Below, in pieces: positions 36,824 to 44,991 of a stretch of DNA of 64,000 bases (its first letter is position 1; each line of letters starts with the position of its first letter). Origin of the DNA: Roseivivax sp. GX 12232 (GTDB taxonomy: Bacteria > Pseudomonadota > Alphaproteobacteria > Rhodobacterales > Rhodobacteraceae). The notes below the pieces were generated by a model. It did not search any database and had not been told where the DNA came from. It worked only from the letters and a program-made list of their open reading frames with translations. The DNA lies in assembly GCF_021272185.1 (NCBI RefSeq), contig NZ_JAJSEC010000009.1, forward strand, positions 144,241-208,240, written 5' to 3'. The translations under genes and the position numbers were made by a program.

Positions 36824-39709
36824 ATGGCAAAGAAGATGCTCATCGACGCCACCCACGCGGAGGAAACCCGCGTCGTGGTGGTCGACGGAAACAAGGTCGA
36901 GGAATTCGACTTCGAGTCTGAGAAGAAGCGGCAGCTCGCCGGCAATATCTATCTCGCAAAGGTAACCCGGGTCGAACCCTCGCTGCAGGCGGCCTTCGTC
37001 GACTACGGCGGCAACCGCCACGGCTTCCTGGCCTTCTCGGAAATCCATCCCGACTACTATCAGATCCCGGTCGCCGACCGTCAGGCCCTGATGGAAGAGG
37101 AAGAGGCCCAGGCTCGCGCCGAGGCCGAGGAAGAACAGAAGCCCAAGCGCCGATCGCGGTCGCGCTCGCGCCGCAAGACCGAGGCCGAAAGCGCCGAGAC
37201 CGGCGACAAGGTGACCTCGACCGAGGCCGGCCCCGCCGGCATGGAGACCATCGACCTCGACGAGGACGAAGGCGAGGCCGGCGCCGAGGGCGAGGGCCTC
37301 TCGCCGATGGAGACCGTGGGCGAGACCCCGGTCGCCGATCCCTCCGAGGGCGAGGACGAGCCCGCCGGCAGCGGCGGCTCCGAGACCTCCGAGGACAGCG
37401 ACGACGACGCCGACGAGGGCGCCCGCGCGGCCAAGGCCGACGACGACTCGATCGAATCCGTCGCCGATGACGACACCGAGGAAGACATCCGCCCGGCGCG
37501 CAAGTCGCGCACCCGGCGCTACAAGATCCAGGAAGTGATCAAGGTCCGCCAGATCCTCCTGGTGCAGGTCGTCAAGGAAGAGCGCGGCAACAAGGGCGCG
37601 GCGCTGACCACCTATCTGTCGCTGGCGGGCCGTTACTGCGTGCTCATGCCCAACACCGCGCGCGGCGGCGGCATCAGCCGCAAGATCACCAATGCCGCGG
37701 ACCGCTCCAAGCTCAAGGAGATCGCGGGCCAGATCGACGTGCCGAAGGGCGCGGGGCTGATCATCCGCACCGCGGGCGCCAAGCGCACCAAGACCGAGAT
37801 CAAGCGCGACTACGAATACCTGCAGCGCCTCTGGGAGCAGATCCGCGAGCTGACCCTGCAGTCCATCGCGCCGGCGAAGATCTACGAGGAAGGCGACCTG
37901 ATCAAACGGTCGATCCGCGACCTCTACAACCGCGACATCGACGAGGTGCATGTCGAGGGCGACCGCGGCTACCGCATCGCCAAGGACTTCATGAAGATGA
38001 TCATGCCGTCCCATGCCAAGAACGTGAAACACTACGTCGACCCGATGCCGCTCTTCGCGCGCTACCAGGTCGAGTCCTACCTGTCCTCGATGTTCAACCC
38101 GACGGTTCAGCTGAAGTCGGGCGGCTACATCGTGATCGGCGTGACCGAGGCGCTGGTGGCCATCGACGTGAACTCCGGCCGGGCCACCAAGGAAGGCTCG
38201 ATCGAGGAGACCGCGCTCAAGACCAACCTCGAGGCCGCCGAGGAGGTGGCCCGCCAGCTGCGTCTGCGCGACCTCGCGGGGCTGATCGTGATCGACTTCA
38301 TCGACATGGACGAGCGCAAGAACAACGCCGCCGTGGAGAAGAAGCTCAAGGAGAAGCTCAAGACCGACCGCGCCCGCATCCAGGTGGGCCGGATCTCGGG
38401 CTTCGGCCTTCTGGAGATGTCGCGCCAGCGTCTGCGCCCCGGCATGATCGAAGCGACGACCCAGCCGTGCCCGGCCTGCCACGGCACCGGGCTGATCCGC
38501 TCGGACGACAACATGGCGCTGCAGATCCTGCGCCAGATCGAGGAAGAGGGCACCCGCCGCCGCTCGCGCGAGGTGCTGGTGAAATGCCCCGTGGGCATCG
38601 CCAACTTCCTGATGAACCAGAAGCGCGAGCATATCGCCGGGATCGAGCTGCGCTACGGCATGGCCGTGCAGATCGAGGGCGACCCCTCGCTGGTCTCGCC
38701 GGATTTCTCGCTCGAGAAGTTCAAGACCGCCTCGCGCGCGGTGCCCGAGGCGACGAGCCCCGTGGTCTCGGCGGATAACGCCATCATGGCCGCGATCGAC
38801 GCCGATGCCGATGCCGCCGCCGAGGCCGAGGCCGAGGCGGAAGCCGCCGCCGCGCCGGATCCCGCCGAGGCGCCCCCGGCGCCGGGCGCCTCCGAGGAAG
38901 GCGAGGGCGACCAGAAGCCCAAGAAGAAGCGCCGCCGCCGCCGCCGGTCGAAGAAGTCCGGCAAGGGCGAGGGCAACGGCGATCAGAACGGCAACGGTGA
39001 GCAGAACGGCAACGGCAACGGCGATGACGCCGCGGCGGAGACGCCCGCCGAGGGTGCCGAGGCCGAGGGCACGCCCGCTCCGGCCGAGGCCGAGACGGCC
39101 CCCGCATCCTCCGAGGTGACCGAAGGCGGCGAGACGCCCGCCCCGGCAGCCGAAGAGGAGACGCCGAAGAAGAAGCCCGCGCGCAGCCGAAGCTCGCGTT
39201 CGCGCAAGAAGCCCGAGCCTGCCGAGACCGCCGAGACCCCGGCTGCCGAGGGCGAGGGTGAGGCCGCGGATGCCGCGCCGGCCGAGGGTGAGGGTGAGCC
39301 CGCGCCGAAGCCCAAGCGCAGCACCCGCTCGCGGTCGCGCAAGAAGCCGACCCCGGAGCTGGCCGAGGAAGCCTCGGAAGAGGCGGCGGAGGCCCAGCCC
39401 TCCGAGGAACCCGCGGAGGCCCCGGTCGATCAGAAGATCGAGGAGACCCCGGCGGCCCCTGAGCCCGAGGCGACCGAGACCGGCACCGAGACCGCGGCGG
39501 ATCCCGCCACCGAGGTGACGCCCGAGGTCGCGGCGGAGCCCGCGCCCGAGCCCGAGGTGGCGGTGACGCCCGAGCCGGAAGCCCCAGTGGCCGAGCCCGC
39601 GCCGGAACCCGAGGCCGAGCGTCCGCTCGAGCCCGCCGAGACCGGCAGCAGTGCCGAGGACGACAAGCCGAAGCCCAAGCGGCGCGGCTGGTGGAACCTC
39701 GGTCGGTAA
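36824..39709 (+). CDS. rne: Ribonuclease E with a large acidic insertion
   Basis: Endoribonuclease and degradosome scaffold of 961 residues. The N-terminus MAKKMLIDATHAEETRVVV and the S1 region (AGNIYLAKVTRVEPSLQAAFVDYG) are typical. The S1/sensor area is interrupted by an acidic insertion (about residues 88-225). Catalytic Asp448 (IDVNSGR) and Asp491 (VIDFIDMD) are shifted by exactly 145 relative to the E. coli residues 303 and 346, with their spacing kept. The Zn-link cysteines are C549 and C552 (CPACHGTG). The last 330 residues are Glu/Ala/Pro-rich with basic clusters and end in KPKRRGWWNLGR. ATG 36824 is preferred to an upstream GTG at 36809. Confidence 0.96.
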   Translation: MAKKMLIDATHAEETRVVVVDGNKVEEFDFESEKKRQLAGNIYLAKVTRVEPSLQAAFVDYGGNRHGFLAFSEIHPDYYQIPVADRQALMEEEEAQARAEAEEEQKPKRRSRSRSRRKTEAESAETGDKVTSTEAGPAGMETIDLDEDEGEAGAEGEGLSPMETVGETPVADPSEGEDEPAGSGGSETSEDSDDDADEGARAAKADDDSIESVADDDTEEDIRPARKSRTRRYKIQEVIKVRQILLVQVVKEERGNKGAALTTYLSLAGRYCVLMPNTARGGGISRKITNAADRSKLKEIAGQIDVPKGAGLIIRTAGAKRTKTEIKRDYEYLQRLWEQIRELTLQSIAPAKIYEEGDLIKRSIRDLYNRDIDEVHVEGDRGYRIAKDFMKMIMPSHAKNVKHYVDPMPLFARYQVESYLSSMFNPTVQLKSGGYIVIGVTEALVAIDVNSGRATKEGSIEETALKTNLEAAEEVARQLRLRDLAGLIVIDFIDMDERKNNAAVEKKLKEKLKTDRARIQVGRISGFGLLEMSRQRLRPGMIEATTQPCPACHGTGLIRSDDNMALQILRQIEEEGTRRRSREVLVKCPVGIANFLMNQKREHIAGIELRYGMAVQIEGDPSLVSPDFSLEKFKTASRAVPEATSPVVSADNAIMAAIDADADAAAEAEAEAEAAAAPDPAEAPPAPGASEEGEGDQKPKKKRRRRRRSKKSGKGEGNGDQNGNGEQNGNGNGDDAAAETPAEGAEAEGTPAPAEAETAPASSEVTEGGETPAPAAEEETPKKKPARSRSSRSRKKPEPAETAETPAAEGEGEAADAAPAEGEGEPAPKPKRSTRSRSRKKPTPELAEEASEEAAEAQPSEEPAEAPVDQKIEETPAAPEPEATETGTETAADPATEVTPEVAAEPAPEPEVAVTPEPEAPVAEPAPEPEAERPLEPAETGSSAEDDKPKPKRRGWWNLGR

Positions 39710-39734
39710 TCTCTCCGACGGCAAAGTAAATAAG

Positions 39735-39772
39735 GCGGCGGGTGTCGAAGTGACATCCGCCGCTTTTCTTTT
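39735..39772 (+). terminator. Strong intrinsic terminator after rne
   Basis: A 12-bp stem (39735-39746 with 39752-39763, one G-T pair) with a 5-nt loop is followed by TTTTCTTTT. The 253 bp from here to tusA (39773-40025) hold no gene; they are locally less GC-rich (around 39835-39860) and could carry a small RNA, for which I have no positive evidence. Confidence 0.93.
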
Positions 39773-40025
39773 GTGGGTTGGCAGGCGTTGAGTGCAGGCG
39801 ATTGCGCGCCGATAAGTGCGTCGCGCTGACGGCTGTTAGATTTTCTTAGAAAAGGCGGATTGTGCACGTGATGCGCTCGCGGGTTCTTCGACCTGCGACC
39901 TGCGCGGACGAAAGGCGCACTCCATTGCTCGGCAAAAGAAGTCTCGGGAATAGGAGGCGAAAAACCCGCTGACCTAGAGCCGTCAGCGCCTCAGGCTCCC
40001 CGCCACGGCACGGCAGCCGCCACCC

Positions 40026-40247
40026 TCACCGCTTCTCGATCACCCAGTGCATCACCGCGCCGTCTTCCCGGCGCTCGACCAGCGCGTGGCCGCTCTCGGT
40101 GCAGTAATGCGGCATGTCCACCACCGCCGCCGGGTCGTCGGTCATCACGTGGATGCGCGCCCCGGCCTCCAGCGCGGACAGGCGCTTGCGGGTCTTCAGG
40201 ACGGGCAGGGGGCACAAGAGGCCCCGGGCATCGAGCTCGTGATCCAT
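40026..40247 (-). CDS. tusA: TusA-family sulfurtransferase
   Basis: Small cytoplasmic sulfur carrier, 73 residues. TusA proteins pass a persulfide on their single catalytic Cys, here Cys12 in ARGLLCPLPVLKTRK, towards tRNA thiolation and other sulfur uses. The second conserved block DDPAAVVDMPHYC and the C-terminal HWVIEKR fit the family. ATG 40247. It is divergent from ccdA, with 140 bp between starts; a ccdA-type thiol transporter beside tusA suggests shared sulfur/thiol chemistry. Confidence 0.9.
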   Translation of the reverse strand: MDHELDARGLLCPLPVLKTRKRLSALEAGARIHVMTDDPAAVVDMPHYCTESGHALVERREDGAVMHWVIEKR

Positions 40248-40387
40248 ATCCGCTGCCTAATCGGAGGCCCAGGCGCTGTCCAGCGCCCGCCGCCGCGCCG
40301 GGCTGCGCCAGATTGTTTCACCATCGCCACGCGCATGTGAGAGCCCCGCTGGGTGACGGTGCCCGCGCGATGGCTTAGGCAGGGGGC

Positions 40388-41143
40388 ATGTTCGGAATCG
40401 AGATCATCGACGCGGGCCTGATGCCGGCCATGTTCGTGGCGCTCCTGGCGGGCGGGCTGTCCTTCCTCAGCCCCTGCGTCCTGCCCATCGTGCCGCCCTA
40501 CCTGGCCTTCATGTCGGGCGTCAGCATCTCCGAGATGCAGGAGGGCGCGGGCGCGGCCCGGCGCAAGGCGGGCCTCGCGGCGCTGTTCTTCGTGCTGGGG
40601 CTCTCGACGGTCTTCATCCTTCTGGGCTTCACCGCCTCCTGGCTCGGCACGCTGTTCCTGCAGAACCAGGTGCTTCTGGCGCGGATCTCGGGCGTGGTGG
40701 TGATCGTCTTCGGGCTGCACTTCCTGGGCGTCTTCCGCATTCCCTTCCTCGACCGCGAGGCGCGCTTCGAGGTCGGGGAGCGCGGCGGCTCGGCCTTCGG
40801 GGCCTATATCCTCGGGCTCGCCTTCGCCTTCGGCTGGACCCCCTGCATCGGCCCGCAACTGGGCGCGATCCTGTCGCTGGCGGCCTCCGAGGCCGATGCG
40901 AGCCGGGGCGCGGCGCTTCTCGGCGTCTACGCGGCGGGCCTGGGCATTCCCTTCCTCTTGGCCGCGCTTTTCCTGACCCGCGCGATGGGGCTGATGAACC
41001 GGATGAAGCGGCACATGACGCTGATCGAGCGGATCATGGGCGGGCTCTTGGTGGCCGTGGGCCTGGCGCTGGTGACCGGGGCTTTCACCGCCTTCTCCTT
41101 CTGGCTGCTCGAGACCTTCCCGGCGCTGGCCCTGCTGGGCTGA
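40388..41143 (+). CDS. ccdA: Cytochrome c biogenesis protein CcdA
   Basis: Inner-membrane thiol-disulfide transporter with six helices, 251 residues, moving reducing equivalents from thioredoxin to the periplasm for cytochrome c maturation. The two redox cysteines lie in the pseudo-symmetric motifs LSPCVLPIVPPY and GWTPCIGPQLG, which define the family. ATG 40388 is preceded by a GCAGGGGGC site. It is divergent from tusA. A DsbD-like fusion is absent, so this is the short CcdA form. Confidence 0.93.
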   Translation: MFGIEIIDAGLMPAMFVALLAGGLSFLSPCVLPIVPPYLAFMSGVSISEMQEGAGAARRKAGLAALFFVLGLSTVFILLGFTASWLGTLFLQNQVLLARISGVVVIVFGLHFLGVFRIPFLDREARFEVGERGGSAFGAYILGLAFAFGWTPCIGPQLGAILSLAASEADASRGAALLGVYAAGLGIPFLLAALFLTRAMGLMNRMKRHMTLIERIMGGLLVAVGLALVTGAFTAFSFWLLETFPALALLG

Positions 41144-41285
41144 GGCCGCGCGCGCCCACCACTCCGCCACACCCCCGGACAGCACGGGGACAATCGCGCC
41201 ACAGGCGCCGGAACTGTCCCGAAATTCGCCTTAAACCTGCCGGAAAGCCGGGCTAGCCTCCCCCTTGGGCGAGAGGAGTGGAGCC

Positions 41286-42515
41286 ATGGCTTTGACCGGA
41301 CAGGAGGTGCGCCGCCGGCGGGTGTTCTATATCCCCGGCTACGACCCGATCCATCCGCGCCGCTACCGCGAGCTCTACCGCAAGGAGGGCGCGGCCCAGG
41401 CGGCGATCTCGGGCTACGGGATCACGCTGCGGCCCAAGACCACGGACGGCCCCTACGGCTGGCATGTCGACAGCGATTTCGACGGCGAGGTCACCGGCAC
41501 CGATATCGAGTTGCTGGTCTGGTCCGACATCGTGCGCGGCAGCATGTCCGACTCGATCCCCGCGACCTATCTGAACCTGGTCCGCACCGCCTGGGCCTAT
41601 ATCGGCTCGGGCGCGCTTTGGCGGCTGATGCGGCTGCGCAAGGGGCCGGTGATCGCGGCGCTCTATCCGATCGGGATGCTGCTCCTGCAGGCGCTGATCG
41701 CGGTGCTGGCGGGCTGGGGCATCCTGCGCGGCGCGCAGATGCTGCTGCCGGGGCCCGGGCTTCTGGCGACGCTGATCGGCGCGCTCGCCGGGCTGGCGCT
41801 CGCCGTGGCGCTGTTGCGCTGGTTCAAGCGCCAGGACGGCAAGTTCTTCGCCTATTACCTGATGCATGATTATTCCTATTCGGCCCGCCACCGCGGTGCC
41901 ACGCCGCCCGACCTCGAGGCGCGGCTGGCGGAGTTCGGCGAGGCCATCGCCGGGGCGCTCGACAGCCATGCCGACGAGGTGCTGGTGGTCGGCCATTCCT
42001 CGGGTGCGCATCTCGGCGTCTCGGTCCTGGCGGACCTCATCCGCGCAGGGCGCGTGCCCAAGGATGGCCCGCGCCTGGCCTTCCTGTCGCTGGGGCAGGT
42101 GGTGCCCATGGTCTCCTTCCTGCCGGACGCGCACCGGCTGCGCGCCGATCTGCACTACCTGGCCGCCCGGGACGAGCTGACCTGGGTCGATGTGACCGCG
42201 CCGGGCGACGGCTGCGCCTTTGCGCTCTGCGATCCGGTCTCGGTCTCGGGCGTGGCGCCCGAGGGCAAGCGCTGGCCCCTGGTCTTCTCGGCACAGTTCA
42301 CCCGCTCGCTCAGCGCCGAGCGCTGGCGCGCCCTGCGCTGGCGCTTCTTCCGGCTGCATTTCCAGTATCTCTGCGCCTTCGACCGGCCGCTAGATTACGA
42401 CTACTTCAAGATCACCGCCGGGCCGGTGAGCCTGGCCAGCCGCTACGCCGACCGGCCGCCCTCGATGAGCCGGATCGACGCGGCGGTGTCGAAATACACC
42501 TCCATGGCGGCATGA
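41286..42515 (+). CDS. Unrecognised alpha/beta hydrolase-like protein with an internal membrane hairpin
   Basis: 409 residues. The N-terminal strand RRVFYIPGYDPIHPRRY resembles the oxyanion-loop start of alpha/beta hydrolases, and VLVVGHSSGAHLG carries a nucleophile elbow with Ser238. Between them two hydrophobic helices (about 121-147 and 153-179) would form a membrane hairpin, which is unusual for a lipase or esterase. Candidate acid and base residues follow (DVTAPGDG; later His in FRLHFQY) but cannot be assigned. ATG 41286 has GAGAGGAGTGG upstream. It overlaps the P450 gene by four bases (ATGA). I do not know a characterised homologue. Confidence 0.8.
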   Translation: MALTGQEVRRRRVFYIPGYDPIHPRRYRELYRKEGAAQAAISGYGITLRPKTTDGPYGWHVDSDFDGEVTGTDIELLVWSDIVRGSMSDSIPATYLNLVRTAWAYIGSGALWRLMRLRKGPVIAALYPIGMLLLQALIAVLAGWGILRGAQMLLPGPGLLATLIGALAGLALAVALLRWFKRQDGKFFAYYLMHDYSYSARHRGATPPDLEARLAEFGEAIAGALDSHADEVLVVGHSSGAHLGVSVLADLIRAGRVPKDGPRLAFLSLGQVVPMVSFLPDAHRLRADLHYLAARDELTWVDVTAPGDGCAFALCDPVSVSGVAPEGKRWPLVFSAQFTRSLSAERWRALRWRFFRLHFQYLCAFDRPLDYDYFKITAGPVSLASRYADRPPSMSRIDAAVSKYTSMAA

Positions 42516-43882
42516 GGCCGCCGAAGCCGCCCTCGCGCCCGGCGCGCGTCTCGCTCTGGCGTTACGCCAAGCTCTTTCGCGCCGACATCCTCTCGGCCCA
42601 GCCGGCGCGGCTCTACCGCGCCTGGATGGCCGAGTTCCGCACGCCGTTCTTCCGCTCCTACCTGTTGAACCAGCCCGAGCTGGTGAAGCTGGTCCTGAAG
42701 GACCGCCCGCGCGACTTCCCGAAGTCCGACCGCATCGGCGCGGGGCTGCGCCCGCTCCTGGGCGAGAGCGTCTTCCTGACCAATGGCGCCACCTGGGAGC
42801 GGCAGCGGCGGATCATCGACCCGGCCTTCGAGGGCGGGCGGCTGCGCGACACCTGGGCGCCGATGTGGGCGGCGGGGCAGGCCATGCTGAAGCGGCTCGA
42901 GGCGCGCAGCGGCGCGCCGCTCGAGATCGAGGCCGAGACCAGCCATGCCGCCGCCGACGTGATCTTCCGCACGCTTTTCTCGATCCCGATCGAGGATGAG
43001 ACCGCCCAGGCGGTCTTTACGGAGTTCCGCGCCTACCAGCGCAGCCAGCCGATCCTGAACCTCGCCGCCTTCCTGCCGCGGCTCGGCTTCCTGCCGCGTT
43101 TCTTCCGGCGCGACACCAAGGCCGCGGCGCGGCGCATCCGGGCGCTGATCACCGGGCTCTGCGAGGCGCGCCAGGCCGAGATCGAGGCGGGCACCGCGCC
43201 GGACGACCTCGCGACCAAGATCATGACCACCCGCGACCCCGAGACCGGGGAGACCTTCACCCCCGCCGAGATGGTCGACCAGGTGGCGATCTTCTTCCTG
43301 GCCGGGCACGAGACCTCAGCCTCGGCCCTGGCCTGGGCGCTCTACCTGCTGGCCACCCATCCCGACTGGCAGGCGCGGCTCGCCGAGGAGGCCCAGGCGC
43401 TGACCGGGGATTTTGCTGATGTCTCGCGCCTGAAGGTCAGCCGCGACGTCTTCCGCGAGACGCTGCGCCTCTACCCGCCGGTGCCGATGATGGTGCGCGA
43501 GGCGAGCTGCCCGGAGCGCTTCCGCGACCGCGAGATCGCCAAGGGCGCGCAGCTCGTCCTCAGCCCCTGGCACCTGCACCGCCACGAGCGGCTCTGGGAG
43601 GCGCCGGACGACTTCGACCCGGCCCGCTGGGGCACAGAGAACGGCAAGGCCTGCGCGCGCGAGGCCTATATTCCCTTCTCCGCCGGGGCCCGCGTCTGCA
43701 CCGGGGCGGGCTTTGCCATGGTCGAGGGGCCGCTCCTGCTGTCGCTGATCGCGCGGGACTTCGAGATCACCCCGGTCGCCGGCCGCCTGCCCGAGCCGGT
43801 GGCGCATCTGACCGTGCGTGCCCGCGACGGCATCCACCTGCGGCTGACGCCACGGGACACCCCAGCGCGCCCCCAGTTTTAG
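42512..43882 (+). CDS. Cytochrome P450 monooxygenase
   Basis: Heme-thiolate monooxygenase of 456 residues, soluble by sequence (no N-terminal anchor). The I-helix oxygen-binding motif AGHETSA, the K-helix ExxR (ETLR), the PERF-like segment (CPERFRD/DFDPARW) and the heme loop FSAGARVCTGAGFAM with Cys396 are all present. The sequence type, with AGHETS and FxxGxRxCxG, is closer to CYP4/CYP102-like fatty-acid hydroxylases than to CYP101-type enzymes, so a lipid substrate is plausible. No ferredoxin or reductase gene is next to it. Its ATG overlaps the hydrolase stop, so the pair is coupled. Confidence 0.92.
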   Translation: MRPPKPPSRPARVSLWRYAKLFRADILSAQPARLYRAWMAEFRTPFFRSYLLNQPELVKLVLKDRPRDFPKSDRIGAGLRPLLGESVFLTNGATWERQRRIIDPAFEGGRLRDTWAPMWAAGQAMLKRLEARSGAPLEIEAETSHAAADVIFRTLFSIPIEDETAQAVFTEFRAYQRSQPILNLAAFLPRLGFLPRFFRRDTKAAARRIRALITGLCEARQAEIEAGTAPDDLATKIMTTRDPETGETFTPAEMVDQVAIFFLAGHETSASALAWALYLLATHPDWQARLAEEAQALTGDFADVSRLKVSRDVFRETLRLYPPVPMMVREASCPERFRDREIAKGAQLVLSPWHLHRHERLWEAPDDFDPARWGTENGKACAREAYIPFSAGARVCTGAGFAMVEGPLLLSLIARDFEITPVAGRLPEPVAHLTVRARDGIHLRLTPRDTPARPQF

Positions 43883-43965
43883 CGCTAACCTCCTGGGCGC
43901 GCATCTATCTTCCCGGCCGGCTTCCGGCTATCACCAGATAAATTCCGAAAGATGCGAGGATGCGG

Positions 43966-44868
43966 ATGGCACGGAACGACAGCACCTTCCAGGAACAGAA
44001 GACCCGCATGGGCGAGGGCGCCGGCTTCATCGCCGCGCTCGACCAGTCGGGCGGTTCGACCCCCAAGGCGCTGCGCCTCTACGGCGTCGAGGAAAGCGCC
44101 TATGACGGCGAGGACGAGATGTTCGCCGAGATCCACGCCATGCGCGCCCGGATCATCACCGCGCCCGAGTTCACCGGCGACAAGATCCTGGGCGCCATCC
44201 TCTTCGAGAAGACCATGCGCGGCGAGGTCGAGGACCGGCCCACTTCGGAGGCGCTCTGGAACGCGCGCGGCGTGGTGCCCTTCCTGAAGATCGACAAGGG
44301 CCTCGAGGACGAAGCCGAGGGCGTGCAGCTGATGAAGCCCATGCCGGGGCTCGACGACCTCCTGAAGGAGGCGCGCGGCTACGGCATCTTCGGGACCAAG
44401 GAGCGCTCGGTCATCAAGCACGCCGACGCCGGCGGCATCGCCAAGATCGTGACCCAGCAGTTCGAGATCGGCCGCCAGGTCATGGCGGCGGGGCTGGTGC
44501 CGATCCTCGAGCCCGAGGTCGACATCCATTCCGAGACCAAGGCCGAGGCCGAGGCCATGCTGCGCGACGAGATCCTCTCGGGGCTCTCCGAGCTGTCCGA
44601 GGACCAGGACGTCATGCTGAAGCTGACGATCCCGACCGAGCCCGGCTTCTACGACGCGCTGGCCGATCATCCCCGGGTGCTGCGCGTGGTTGCGCTTTCG
44701 GGCGGCTATTCGACCGACGAGGCCTGCGAGCGGCTCTCGAAGAACCCCAAGATGATCGCGAGCTTCAGCCGGGCGCTGACCGAGGGGCTGTCGAAGGACC
44801 AGTCGGACCTCGAGTTCCGCCGCGCGCTGGGATCGAACATCGACAAGATCTACGCCGCCTCCTCCTGA
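43966..44868 (+). CDS. Fructose-bisphosphate aldolase, class I
   Basis: Glycolytic/gluconeogenic Schiff-base aldolase of 300 residues. Family-typical blocks: GAGFIAALDQSGGSTPKAL near the N-terminus, ILFEKTM, VPFLKIDKGL and the lysine-containing VMLKLTIPTEPGFY that forms the Schiff base. ATG 43966 is preferred to 43960 because GAGG lies 8 bp upstream of it. It would feed triose phosphates, including the glyceraldehyde-3-phosphate made by DgoA, into hexose synthesis. An independent promoter in the 83-bp gap after the P450 gene is likely but not resolved. Confidence 0.92.
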   Translation: MARNDSTFQEQKTRMGEGAGFIAALDQSGGSTPKALRLYGVEESAYDGEDEMFAEIHAMRARIITAPEFTGDKILGAILFEKTMRGEVEDRPTSEALWNARGVVPFLKIDKGLEDEAEGVQLMKPMPGLDDLLKEARGYGIFGTKERSVIKHADAGGIAKIVTQQFEIGRQVMAAGLVPILEPEVDIHSETKAEAEAMLRDEILSGLSELSEDQDVMLKLTIPTEPGFYDALADHPRVLRVVALSGGYSTDEACERLSKNPKMIASFSRALTEGLSKDQSDLEFRRALGSNIDKIYAASS

Positions 44869-44922
44869 TCGCCCCGATCCGGCGGAGCGCGCGGGCCCTT
44901 CGGCCCCCCGCGCGCAGGACAT

Positions 44923-44960
44923 GAAACGGGCGGCCCCGCGGGGCCGCCCGTTTCGGTTTT
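44923..44960. terminator. Terminator hairpin between fba and the convergent metY
   Basis: A long near-perfect palindrome pairs AAACGGGCGGCCCC with GGGGCCGCCCGTTT (44925-44953) and is followed by CGGTTTT on the plus strand. Located 55 bp after the aldolase stop and 32 bp after metY on the other strand, it can serve both convergent genes. Confidence 0.8.
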
Positions 44961-44991
44961 GGAGATGCCGCGCCCCGGGCGGGCGCCGCGC

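Noticed and set aside
38880..39660. Tandem DNA repeat in the 3' part of rne
   Set aside because: The repetition comes from Glu/Ala/Pro-rich coding sequence with varied codons, not from duplicated DNA units.
36734..39724. 996-codon open frame antisense to rne
   Set aside because: It mirrors the codon positions of a clearly coding, GC3-rich gene, has a low-complexity Gly/Leu/Arg composition and no domain; a GC-bias shadow.
39773..40025. Small RNA or tRNA gene between rne and tusA
   Set aside because: The stretch is less GC-rich, but I found no cloverleaf, no CCUCCUCCC-type sRNA motif and no terminator on either strand beyond the one belonging to rne.
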